Source: Rhabdornis inornatus (lineage: Eukaryota > Chordata > Aves > Passeriformes > Rhabdornithidae). Taken from it: a stretch of 64,000 bases of DNA. Position numbers and translations under genes: made by a program. Positions 12,701 through 24,300 of this stretch are shown here, piece by piece. Every line of letters starts with the position of its first letter. The first letter of the stretch is position 1. The notes beneath the pieces are model-generated. The model searched no databases and had not been told where the DNA came from. It worked only from the letters and a program-made list of their open reading frames with translations. The stretch lies in assembly GCA_013397075.1 (NCBI GenBank), contig VWZS01000654.1:1761231-1825230 (forward strand), read 5' to 3'.

Positions 12701-15671
12701 AGCAGCAGAGCTACCGTCCATTAGTCCATCTGCCCAAGCCTCACTCAGTCCTCTGCAGCTGTGGTTTGATGCTGACAAAGCTTAGCCAAGGGAGGCCTGG
12801 AGCAGCAATGCAGATTATTTCCTGATTATTTCCGGTCTGGAAATGGGAACATTTCTTTCCCTGGGATATTTGGGACAGAGATATAGGCACAAGTTCATGA
12901 CACATGAACTGAACACTCTGTCACAAAGTGTAAAGCTCTATCAACACTCTGCTAAAACTGTCCACACATCCCCACTAACTAATGAAGAGCCACGTGGATG
13001 GGCACAGACCTCAATCTGTCTCAGACACCTGTAGAAACAGTACTCCCACAACTCAGAAATCCCCCACAAAAAAACACACAAAATTCTCACACTCCACCAA
13101 AATATATATTTCCCAAGATATGACATTGTAAGATTCCTCTCAGCCCTATCCCCTCAAATCATCCCCAATCTTCCTGCCTCTTCCTTTCCACAGCATTTCT
13201 TAGCCTCTTCCTGTCTCTTCTCCTGCCTGTATGGGCCCATGTGCCTTCATCAGTCACTGCTTCATGGCTTTCCTTAAAAAAGCCCTTTTCCCTGACAAAC
13301 ATCACATAATTATCTTGAAACTAATATGGTGTGAGGATTTTCCAGTCCCTGATAGAACAGTAGCATTTCTCCTAGGCACAAATACCTAGCACTCAATACT
13401 TAGAGGCATGTGGCCTGGCTTTGTATATTATTGCAAAGAATAAGATTTTTTTGTCACCTGCAGTCTCCATCTCAGAGTGTATGACTGCTCTCCACTGTTG
13501 CACTGCTAATGGAAAGCTCTGTGAGCAACTGAGAAATGATCCTTGAACATCGTGCCTTGCCAGATTTCTTTTTCAGGGAGTTTTTCCCACTACTGGAGTT
13601 TTACCATAGAAAAATTGGTATTCGGTATTACCAACCTCAAGAATCTTATTTTTCTTTCTTTAGCTCATCACCAGAGTAGCTTAAAAATGACAAATTTTAG
13701 GAAACAGGTGATGTTGGAGTCTTCTTATATAACTTGGGCCATGTTTCCCAGCTGTCTTCCACAAACATAGGGACTAGAAATCTGCTTTTCCTTTCCTAAT
13801 GAAAACTAAGATTTGCATTTACTAACCTGCATTTACTTAATAACCTGCTACTCTTAGGAAAAAAACAAAATATCACTTTCACAACAAACTTTTTTCTCTT
13901 CTGCTAAAAATTACTATTACAATCTCAGTGTATATAAAGCAGCTAAAACCCAGTTTCTTTCTTCTCAATTTTCTGCCTGTGCACCCCTTTAAAAGACATG
14001 AGGAAGATACAAACTGTGCTTGCAAAAACCCCCAAGTCAGAAGTAAGGTACAACCAAACCCCAGTCACAGCCTGACCCTGTGGAAGACTCAGAAACACAT
14101 AAAAATCAGTGTATAAATGCAGTCAGCAACAGAGGACTTCCAAGAAGAACCTTTTAAGGACTCTGAGAGAGGTGTTTCAGGCAGACACCCTGATATTGAG
14201 GTCAGTACTGTGAATGTCCCAGCAGCCCAAAGAACATGACTGAAGAGGACCTGCTTTACATGTGCCCATTTTTCTATTCTTGGAAGCACTCTGCATTGCA
14301 TTAGTAACATTTAGCTCTCTGGCCTAGCCAGGAGACACTCCAAGCATCCAGACCTTCTTACGTGATAGGATCCGAAAAGCTATATCTGTTTGTAAGCTGT
14401 GAATTCATTGCAGCAATATGCTGAGTGCACAGCACAAAGTTTCACCGCTAGATACTTATCAGTAGAAGCACAGAGCATGTTCGTGTACTGGAAAAGAACT
14501 CAAATTGAGTATATCCTGGGGATTTAACTCCTCCTTGTAGCTAATAGCATATAGCAACACTGCCAGGCTGTCTCTACATGAAGAGAGCAGACCCCAGTCT
14601 CCAATTTCCACTGAGCAGCTTATCCCATCTGAACTCTTCCCGAGGATGACAAGATTTATCCAGCAATGCCATCTCCTTAAGAGATCATCCCATTGGATTC
14701 ACAGCAGTATCTAAACACCTTTAAGCCATTTGCTAATATGGCCAAGCTAACATGTCATGGAAGAGATCACTGGATTATTTTGTTTCGTGCACACATATAC
14801 CAAACAATCAACCGTGCTGGCATCACTGCTGCTGGTGGGAGCCAGGAGAAGGTTCTCCAGCATTTGGAGCAGGTGCTGGACATTACAGGGCTGGTGGTGA
14901 GGCATGTTGGATAGTGTCAAACTCTGCAGTGCTAATGGAGGTGGATGGCTCTCCACTGCAGTTGCAGCTCATCTTCCAAGGAAGCTCTTGGTGCAATAAA
15001 ACAGAAGGATGAGCTGTACACAGCAACGAGCTTCACTGGGATTTAAGCTCACAAGATATTGCACAGCTTCCAGGTGGCCAAGCCCCTCTGGAAGCATGCT
15101 GAAGATGCTTAGGACACAAAAGAAGCCACACACTGCCAGACAGCACAGCATCCAGCTGCTCAGGTTGGATGGTCACACATACATCAGTGCACGGCAAGGA
15201 AACCAGCAGCACTCTGGCCAGTCAGTATGGGAGCCTACAATGTATTGGAAATGGATGTTTCTATAGCAATAGGAGCTGTAAAATCTTTGTCACTTCAGTC
15301 CTTTGTAAAAAGCATGGTTGAGCTCTGCTCTTTCTGCTGTTGGTCAAACCATGGCACTGACAACTAGTCAGCAAAGCTCACTGTGGGCTTTTCCCAGCCA
15401 AGAGAAAATCTGGCTTCTCTAAAAAGCATGCATCCCTAGAGATTATCTCTGCAAGCAACACTTCACAATTTCAGATAAATATTTATCAAAAATAAGCTAA
15501 GTTGTGTTACCATTAACTCCCACAGCTTGGTTCTGGTGCTCAGAGAGAAATAACCCTACCCTAAACAATCCAGCCTGCAGCTTAAACAAGAGTATGTGAT
15601 GAATGAGCTGAGTAAAAGCAAGGCACAAGCAGGACAACAATTAAAACCAAAGTATTCACCTCCACTCCACC

Positions 15672-15728
15672 ACATATATATATGTGCATGTATATATGCA
15701 TATATATATATATATATATATGTGCATC
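15672..15728. repeat. (TA)n / TATG microsatellite next to an AMOTL1 donor site
   Basis: Alternating TA tracts are broken by 'tgtgca' and 'tgca' steps. In AMOTL1 orientation the run occupies roughly +28 to +84 of the intron that begins at 15755. Alternating purine-pyrimidine sequence of this kind is usually length-variable. Confidence 0.95.
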
Positions 15729-15755
15729 TGCCAAACAGATAAGCACAGTACTCAC

Positions 15756-15845
15756 TCTGAGTGGCATAAAGGCCCTCTGTTGCCTTATCCTCGTGCCCAT
15801 CGAAGTCTCTGCTGGCCAGCTGCCTATTGGCTGTCTCCAGTCGTT
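15756..15845 (-). CDS. AMOTL1: AMOTL1 exon: coiled-coil linker (90-bp, phase 1-1)
   Basis: The exon is 90 bp. The acceptor is 'ttttttgcag' before AACGACTGG; the donor is CAGA|GTGAGTA at 15755-15754. Entering in phase 1, it completes Glu with the preceding exon. It then encodes RLETANRQLASRDFDGHEDK and ATEGLYATQ, and leaves one base of an Asn codon. This matches the AMOTL1 stretch between the 'HDFNRDLR' helix and the 'KEKEKLEMEL' helix. Its middle (DFDGHED) is acidic and less helical, probably a break in the coiled coil. Because it is symmetric (1-1, multiple of three), it could be skipped without frameshift. Confidence 0.97.
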
Positions 15846-16916
15846 CTGCAAAAAACAGGAAATACTTCAAGCATAAATATATGTATATAAAATTGTAGGC
15901 CAACCAAGAAAATAAGACGCTTGCCAACAGAGCAGTATAAATAGACTCTCTGAAGGAGGATATTAAAATGGAGGCTGACACATACATAAAAGATGAGGCC
16001 TTTGACCTCTTCCATGAAGCTGTGTTAGTCAGATTCACAGAAACTGGGGTGAAAGCCTCTGCCACTCACAGCTGACATGCCCAGGCAATCATGTCTCACA
16101 CTACTCAAAATGCATAAGGCATCTGCAATCTGAAGTACCCAGCTTTACAAGAGGATGGCTGCTTTCCTGCAGTGAAGAGCTGCCCCTGGTGCAGCAAGAC
16201 ATTCTGGGGAAAGGCAGCCCCCAGCCCAGTGACACCACTCCTTGGGGATGCCCTGGGAAAGAAGGCATTTTCTGCAGCCAAGGACAGGTCCCCTGGGAAG
16301 GTCCTGCCTTCAGAAACTTCCCCCCTCCAAAAAGACCACATGATCCACCTTGCACTATTGCAAAAATCATAAGTCAGCTTGCCGAAAACATCTCACTGTA
16401 TGAGCAGTGAGTACCAAAGTACCCCCCATCAGGAACCTGGATGGGCAATAGTTACCCAACATATCCTCCATTTCCTTTCTCAAAAGGACACACCCTCTAT
16501 TTTAAGTTTCTTAAAAAGAGATACCCTTTGATACTCGTTACTGGTCTGTGAAGGCACTGACCTTGGGGATTTACAGGTAACACAGTAATGTAATGTTCTA
16601 CATTACAATTTGCTATTCAGCTCTTCAGGAGTGGACAGAATACTGTGACTGGTGGCCTTGCTGTCAAATCCATATTTTCAAGTGCTCAGCACAAAGGCAC
16701 CATCTGGAGCTAATTCTTACACTTTGCCAGAAGGTTTTTTTGCCACCAAGGGGTTGACAGCAGGCTGTCTAATGCCAATGAGCAGGGCCTTATTTCTCAT
16801 TATGTGTGGCTAAATATTGTATGAAGCCACTCCTCTAAAGCCTGCTGCTCTGGAGCTTGTAAGTGAAACATCAGGCCAACCAAAAGGAGAAATAACCGCA
16901 AGTAACTGTAACATAC
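15846..16916. other. AMOTL1 short intron
   Basis: A 1.07-kb intron. Open frames near 16101-16410 occur on both strands at once and lack splice support. Nothing else recognisable. Confidence 0.6.
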
Positions 16917-17061
16917 CACGGAGATCCCGGTTGAAGTCATGAAGTCTCCTAATTTCTCCTTCAAGTTTGTTTCTCATCGCTTTGTCCAGGGACTCCCTCT
17001 TAGTGGTGGTCTTGACCAAACCCTCATAAGCTTCTGAAATCCTCTGAATCTCAATTTCAAA
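16917..17061 (-). CDS. AMOTL1: AMOTL1 exon: core coiled-coil
   Basis: The exon is 145 bp, phase 0 to phase 1. The acceptor is 'ctcctttcag' before TTTGAAATT; the donor is CCGTG|GTATGTT at 16916-16915. It encodes 48 residues, FEIEIQRISEAYEGLVKTTT followed by KRESLDKAMRNKLEGEIRRL and HDFNRDLR. This is one of the most conserved blocks of the angiomotin family (SEAYE...KRESL/ALEKAMRNKLEGEIRR) and carries the basic residues implicated in phosphoinositide binding by the family's coiled-coil domain. Here the intron interrupts the Glu codon that precedes RLETANRQ. Secure. Confidence 0.98.
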
Positions 17062-20000
17062 CTGAAAGGAGAGAGAGTTCCTGTTAAAGCCCTGTAGGAA
17101 TGTGTCCAGTCCCAGTGTTTGCTCAGCACATTCCAGTAAGACACAAAGGGTAAGGGCAATGCTCATGTCCAGTGTCACGCCAGTCCCCAACTCTGCAATG
17201 ACCAATCTCCCTGGCAGAGGATAGCATGAAGCCCCAGCAATGCTTGTGGCTCCTGCAGTGGGGACCCCTGTAAACACCCTGTGGGGCAGCTCACCATGTC
17301 ACAATGTCCCAGGACACCCCATTGGCAGCTCCCAAAAAAGCTTGAGGTGGGCTAGACTCAATGGAACTGCTTGTTTGCCTTTGGTCTATGACCAAGGTGA
17401 GAAAAAACAAGAAATGGTGTACTTGTGTGGGCTGTATTCTCTCCCAGAGAGTGTAGGAGGCAACATATATTATTCGAGAGGTCCCTGATCCAGAACTTAT
17501 CTCTGAGCTTTGAATGCTGCCAAAAGTATTTTAGGCTCAGCTCTGGCCTTGTGTCGCTTTTAAACTACCGTGATCCATTCCTTTCCATCCTTGACTGAAG
17601 ACTGCCTTATATAAGAGAAACTATAACAGACAAAACCAATTGTTTTGCATTTTCAATCTTCTTAACTTCATCTCCTTGAAATCTGGCAAACTGCAGGCTT
17701 GGTATGCAGAGGAATCTCTTAGTGGTGAACTTGCATCTTAAGACCTAAGCTCAAAAGACTGGCAGAAGAATAGTCCCGGGTAGAGTTTTGCTGTTCAGCT
17801 CAATCCATCCAACTCTTTTAATAGGATTATGTCATGTTAAGTGACACAGCTTTGGTAAAATCATTGCTGCAGAGATGATCAATGCTGATGTGGCAATCTG
17901 TTCTTGCATGCCTGGCCCTTGTGTTTGTGGAGAAAGGCTTAATAATGTGCACAGGCTGGAAAACCAAAAGACATATACAGCCTCCTACGTACCTTTCTAA
18001 ATCTGGTGGTTTTTTGGCCTCTTGAGTCATGGATGCAACAGATTCATGATTTTTGAAGCCAGAGTGTGAGCCCACCTCCACTTGCTGAAGAGTTAGGTCC
18101 CTCGCAGTAAGCTTCAATAATGATTTTCCAGCTGCAGCACTTGCAGAATGAAAGCTCCAGGGACTCTGGAGCTGTCACCCCACTGGGTGTGTAGGAACCT
18201 GTAGCCAGACTCCAGCAGCCTGGATCTACACTTCTCACAATGCTGGAGCCACTCTGTCAAGATACAGCCCATGGGCAGGCAGCACCTCCAAACCACACAT
18301 CACAGAAAGCCCGGCAGAACCATGATGGGGAAACCAGATTGCCTTCCCCAATTTCTGCTTCCAGCTTGTTCACAAGCACAAAAGCTGAAACAAGTGGGGA
18401 GATTCAGACCAGCCATGAGAAAGTGTTTCTGTACTGAGTGGGTGGTCAAACCCTGGAGCAGGTTTCCTAGAGAGGTAGTCAATGCCCCAAGCCTGTCAGT
18501 GCTTTAGAAGCATTTGAACAACGCCCTTAGCAAGATGTTTAATTTGATTCACTCTGAATTGTTCAGGGAGTTGGTAAGCCACTGTCTGCAGGAGAAGATG
18601 CTTTCTCCAGAGAGCTCCTACCACAGCCAAGCAGATTTGCCAGCACAAAAGTGGGTTTCCACAGCCTAACAGTCTGGCCTAATGCTGCTCGTTACCACAA
18701 GGGCTCTGCTTGGCCCTCTGTATGCTGGTATTTCCCAAAACACATCACCACATAGCCTTCAGCCCTGGAGGCAAAAACTTGCTGTAGCAAGTGCTCCATC
18801 AGCACTGAACAAAATTAAAGCAGAGCAGAAGAACAGCCATAAATTGTGTTGGCGTTTCTCAACAGCTCTGGGATTTCCTTCTTCTTCCACAAAGGAGAAA
18901 AAAAACAATTCAGCCTTTTCTCTGCCTCGTAACTCCTGGAGTCAACCCACTCAAACAACCCACACATGTGGCATGGGCAAGAGCCAGCCCAGCCTGGCAA
19001 TTAAACTTCAGCAAGGTAACACCACTCAGAAAAGGGAAAATCAGGCAAAAAGCTCAAAATTAAATGCACACAATTCCTCTTCCAACTTTTTTTAGGTAAG
19101 AAAATGAGGCAACTCATCAAACAGCACAGGGATTCATCACCATCTTGTACCTCTCTACAAAAAAGTCTGTTCACACACAACTGAGAATGTGACCACCCTC
19201 AGAACTGATCTGTTTGTACAAAAGCCCAGGGAGTCCTACAAGTCAGGCTGACTTTCTCTAACTGCTCCTATTCTGTAACAAATACAAGTAATGGGAAGGT
19301 GGTGCTACCTAGAATAAAATTGTTACCCACAAACAAGAAGTACTTCTTCTTGACCTTTCCACTTGCAAAAAGAGGGAAGAGTTTTCACATCCAAAGTATG
19401 TAATTTAACTCAGTCACATTTTCAGAGGCAATGTTTGTGGGAACCAAGGAAGACCTGCCCTGACCTTGTGTTCAAACACAGCAAAAGCAGCATGGGAGGG
19501 ATACCATGTGTTAGAGATTTGCTTTCCTGAAGAAAGAATGCACTTGAGTGTGTGTTTCACTTTAATACTCCGCTTACATTCCCCCAAAGTCAATGGGACT
19601 CAAGTCCACACTTTATTGACTGAAGTGAGACTTCAGCCCATGCTTGAATACCTTTCTGTTGGCGTCTGATGCAATACACTTGCAGGGCATCCAAGATAAA
19701 GAGAGAGCCATTTCCAAGAGTGAAAGAAACCAGAATATTTATAGGGCATTACACTTAAATACATTTCACTGAACAACACAGCTTTTGTAAAATTAATAGC
19801 TGGAATATTTCTTTTTGCCCACAAAGGCCACAGGGAAGTCAGTATTAAAGTTTTTGCAGATCTCTTGGTGAATAGTTCATGTTGCTGCGAAAATTTTTTA
19901 ACTAATTTTAGAAAATTCTGTGAACAAACTCAACTCATCTTGTTGCAGAGGAGGAGGCAGAAAAGACAGCAGCTACAAAACACCTGATCTTTTTTCTTAT

Positions 20001-21040
20001 CTGTTTGAACAGACTGTCACAAATTTCTCTGAAAGCTGAGGCTGAGACATGGTCTCTCAGAGCTGCTGCTTCTTCTGCGAAGGGTGTCTCCAAGAACACC
20101 CTGATCTGCACAGCATACCAAAAAACTGAGCTCCTATATAGACTCCTAAATTCAGAGAGAAAAGACCTGTAGTCTAAGCTCATTTGTGTATAACTGGTGG
20201 GAAGACATAAATGAAATAGTAGTGCAGGGTGCTAAATAAGTTATTTGGTCTGAGCCCTTGGGACCCAGAGCCAGCAGATCTGGGAGGCATCTCTGATTTG
20301 TCTTCAGCAAACCTCAGTTTTAAACAACTTCTACTTCATTTGATACAACCCTTCATCTTCTCACCCCAAGCAGGGTGCAAGGCATCACCCTTCTCCACTG
20401 AAAAAACCTGCATGCTTATAGAAAAGAAAGAAACCCATCTCAGAAAAATGGGGTTTGAGCAAAATCTTTACCAAATGATTCTTTCAGATAAGAAGGCAGT
20501 GCTTTCAGAACCAACATGTTCAAAATGGATATCTAACATCTGTTCTTAGAAACTCAAGGAGCAGTAACTGAAAGTCTCTAAGACAACCCAGTTAATCCAT
20601 TTCCAAACAATGGACAACCCCACTGATAGCTGTTACATTTCCAAAGAGTGTGGAGCACTACATGAGCTTATTGAGGTAGACAAGACTGCTTGGAACAGAT
20701 GAGAACGTGCTCTTTGTATGGTTCTCACCTGCATCTCTAACCCCTGTGTAGATGGTGCAGGACCCTGCTGCACCAGGAACATACTGCCCATGGGAGACTT
20801 CCAGGGAAAGCTCCACTGAGGCCAGCATGGAAGAATGGAAGGGGAAAATATCCAGCTGAGAGATATCTGATGGGCTGCCCTGTCTCATCCTTCTGTAAGA
20901 CCACCATGGAGAGGCAGCGGTTAGAGATGGCCAGTGGTGCATCTCCACTGCAGTGACACAACTATGAAGAACAGCTGCCCAAAGGCAGAAGCACCAAGAT
21001 GGTTATCCTGGCCAGGCCCCATCCCAATCTCTATACCTAC
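17062..21040. other. AMOTL1 intron with one CR1 fragment
   Basis: A 4-kb intron. It holds a CR1 3' fragment at about 18410-18578. The 137-codon open frame at 18682-19095 has no recognisable domain and is treated as chance. Nothing else supported. Confidence 0.6.
18410..18578 (+). repeat. CR1 LINE 3' fragment
   Basis: The sequence 'gtggtcaaaccctggagcag' followed by 'gtttcctagagaggtagtca' and 'atgccccaagcctgtcagtg' is the well-known CR1 3' coding/UTR boundary region. It is truncated before the terminal octamer repeats. Plus orientation, antisense to AMOTL1. Confidence 0.8.
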
Positions 21041-21317
21041 CTTCTGCAGCTTGTCTGCCTTCTCGTAGTACCCCTCCAGCTCCTGCCGCAGCACGTGGTT
21101 CTCCTCGGAGAGCATCTCTACCATCTGCTGCGCCCGCTCCACGATGGCAAAGGCGTCGGGTGTCAGCTGCTGGCCCGGCAGTGTCGGGGTCTGGGCAGCT
21201 GCAGGAGCTGGCAGTGGGGGCAAGGAGCCTGGGAGCAGAGGGCCAGCAGTGGCCTGCGAGGACATGGGGCTGTGCTGCTGGGCCGGCGGCGGCGGGAAGG
21301 GCGGCTGGCATTGTCGG
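21041..21317 (-). CDS. AMOTL1: AMOTL1 exon: Pro/Ala-rich linker and start of coiled coil
   Basis: The exon is 277 bp, phase 2 to phase 0. The acceptor is 'gctttcccacag' before CCGACAATG; the donor is CAGAAG|GTAGGTA at 21040-21039. The first base completes Ser with the large upstream exon. The first ~50 residues are a low-complexity Pro/Ala/Gln segment containing QQHSPMSSQ, as in other AMOTL1 proteins. The remainder, DAFAIVERAQQMVEMLSEEN then HVLRQELEGYYEKADKLQK, opens the coiled coil. The DAFAIVERAQQMVE motif is diagnostic for AMOT/AMOTL1. High GC in the linker raises codon bias toward C/G, but there is no frame disruption. Confidence 0.97.
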
Positions 21318-24300
21318 CTGTGGGAAAGCACACATAGGCCAAGCGTTAGAGCCACACGCCCTCGAAATGCTTATGGCAGCTTTCACCTAATGACTGTGTG
21401 GTTTATTAATAGTGTTATAACTGGACAGTAACGGCTCCCAAATACCAACAATCGCAGCAGAGACTGGGTAAATTGTCTCCTTGCGTGCTCTTGACAGTGA
21501 TGTACACATCTGGTATGAACGGATAAAGGAAGCACTGACTCAAAACCACCATTTTTGCCTAGGTGTGCAGCTAATACTTCATCAGCAGCCAGCCTCTCCC
21601 TGCCTCCCCTTCCCACAAACGCCATGGCTGAGCAGCCTGCAGGCTTGAAGAAAACACAAGGGATGCATTACTCACCCTTCAAACACTGCTCCCTACCCAG
21701 AGCAAGACCAGCAGATCAGCTGAACGGGGAGGCAAGAGGAAGCAATGTGAACAAAGCAGCATGTCTGAGTGGCTTTAGCAAGTGGAAGAGGGAAGTGCTG
21801 CTGCAGAACTGCTGGAGGCACAGCCCCGTTCAATTACAGTGAGCCATGAAAGCCATCTTCCAGTGGGAGACCTCATTTTGTCACTCCCTGATTAAGGGCA
21901 TCTATCACTCACCAGACTCATATCAGGGAAGAATAAGAAGTGAGCTGGTAGTGGATCTGCTTGTGAGCGAGGCTCGCTGTCAGCAGGCAGCTCTTTAATA
22001 CACCTGAATCACAATTTGCAATGGCTAGAAGATAATCCAGGAGGATGTCTCAGCAGTGAGGGTAAGCCTGCAGCTGACAGCCAGGTGGAATCAGAGTCTC
22101 TCACCTGACCCACCTCCATCCCTCCATCCATTGCACAGGCAGCTCTTGAAGCATTGGCCAGGGGAAGCAGCTCCAGGCAAAATCTTGCTATGCACAGGCT
22201 GAGCCACTCCTCAGCCCTGATGCCAAAGTTCTGAAGTTTCTACATTGATCCTGTTAAAGAGACTCAACCCAGACCATGTGGTACCTCAGCATCAGGGCCC
22301 AGTCTGGCTGGAAAATAAGCCGGCTGCTGGACCTCACCTAAATTTGCAATCAAGCACCGTCTGGGATGTGTATTTTAACGTAACTACAAGCTATTAGGCT
22401 TGCTGTTGGCATCATTACCTTTATTTCTGTACCCTACACAAGGCACAAGACATAATGAACAGACATATCTACCCCACTGGGCCTCAAAGATCCATGAATG
22501 CTTTTTCTTAGACAGACAATTTTGTGCTATATAAATACATAGTAATTATGGTTACTGTTGTCTTCAGCACCTACACAGCTTCTCAAAACAGGGTTTTCAA
22601 AAGCCTTCAGTGTTGGCCTAATTCTACTGACAATAACCCACCACTTACTTCAACTGCAGCAGAACAAAGCTGAAAAGTAAAGGCAATTTTAAAATCCTGC
22701 CCTAGAAAATGAACCGCACTGCTCTAAAAAACTTGTCCCTGCCAAGCCACACAACAGCAACACAAGCCAGCAATTCAGCCTTAATCTTCTGTCCAAACTA
22801 GAGTGAAAGCAAATTGGGCTCTGCAGGCCCCCAGACACAGCATATACACAGTCCCACTCTCATCCCAGCATTGCCCAATACATCCATTCTGGCACAGAAA
22901 GGTACTGAAACGGAGGAAACACTGAACACAAGCACCCTGCTAACCTGGTCAGAAGTACAGACCAGTGTCCTGGGAAGAAGATCCCAGCAGAGCTTCATGC
23001 AGCCAGCACTGAGGAAAGCTGTGCTAAGCTCAGTCTTGAGATGGCTTTTACCCGCCTAGCATAGACATGCTCTAAGGCTGTGTCTCTCCTGTAAATTAAA
23101 CATCCATGGAGGCAGCTCAAGAGCACAGGAGAGGGGCCATTTCCCCTGGGCAGCTCCCAGGGCCAGAAGGGTTTGCTCTCAGTCCCAGGCATATTAGCTC
23201 TCTGGCAGAGGTGCAGGCTAATAACTAAGGGGCTAAATGTCTACTGAAAGAGGATAAAACTTTCCAAAAGACAGGAAACTAGGGAAGTGCTGTGTGATAC
23301 TTCACAACAAAACACACAGACACTCATAAAATCACAGAATGGTTTGGGTAGGAAGTGATCTTTAAAAACCATCTAGTCCAACTACCTTGGCAAAGGCTCA
23401 GACACCTTCCACTAGATGAGGCTTCTCAGGGCTCCAACCAACCTGGCCTTGAACACTTCCCATAACAGAGCATCCAGAATTCTCTGAGCAACCTGTTGCA
23501 GTGCCTCACTACCCTCAGCATACAAAATTTCTTCCTTATATCTAATCTAAATCTACTCTCTTCCAGTTCAAAGCTATTTCCTTTTGTTCCATCTCTACAG
23601 GCTTTGGTAGAATGTCCTGCTCCAGCTTTCTTATAAGCCTCCTTTAAGTATTAGAAGGCTGCAGTAAGATCTCTCTGGATCCTTCTCTTCTCTTCTCTGG
23701 GCTGAGCAACTCCAACTCTCAGCCTCTCTTCACAGAAGAGGTGCTCCATCCCTCTGATCATAGGCATAGTTCTCACACCATCCCCGCAGTCCCCCTTTCT
23801 TTCTGGTGCCCATCATGGGACTTGAATGTTCTTTTGCTTAAAAATCTGAACAATAAATAACATCATGAGTGAGGGATGTCATTCACAGTGCAAAGGACGC
23901 TCCACAAGTGAATGTGAACTCAGACAAGCACGCAACACCTCCTCAATGCCGCTGACAGCCAGCCTGTGCTCACATGCTTTACCACAGCAATTAATTCAGT
24001 TAAGTGTGAGCTTGTTCGTCTTTACCAAAAGAAAAGGTATGATTAGTTTTATGCAAGTAAAATGCCAACTGTCTGGGTACAGCTACACCCCTACAAAGAC
24101 TTAGTAGCAAGTTGAAAATTTGGAAGATTTGCTGAGGTCCAGATTTTCTCACTTCTTTATGGGAATAGTGTAGAGCAATAGAATTAAATTGATCTCTGAA
24201 TCTGAACCAGTGGAGATACAGCAATTTTTCTTTTTCATTATGAAGCACAGCAATCTGTGTCCATAGGTACACCCTTTAGACCCTTGCATGAACTTTTGAC

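Larger units (their letters stand above)
9102..15755. other. AMOTL1 intron, largely featureless
   Basis: A 6.65-kb intron. It holds a 30-bp-period tandem duplication at 9708-9763 and an AT-rich microsatellite near its 5' splice site (15672-15728). Other open frames are short and lack splice or codon support. I see no CR1 or RNA gene. Confidence 0.6.

Noticed and set aside
16101..16410. Overlapping open frames on both strands in the short intron
   Set aside because: Both strands are open over the same bases, neither has splice support or homology, and the AMOTL1 exons on each side already join in phase without it.
18682..19095. 137-codon plus-strand open frame
   Set aside because: Low-complexity Ser/Lys/Asn-rich translation with no family resemblance, antisense within an AMOTL1 intron.
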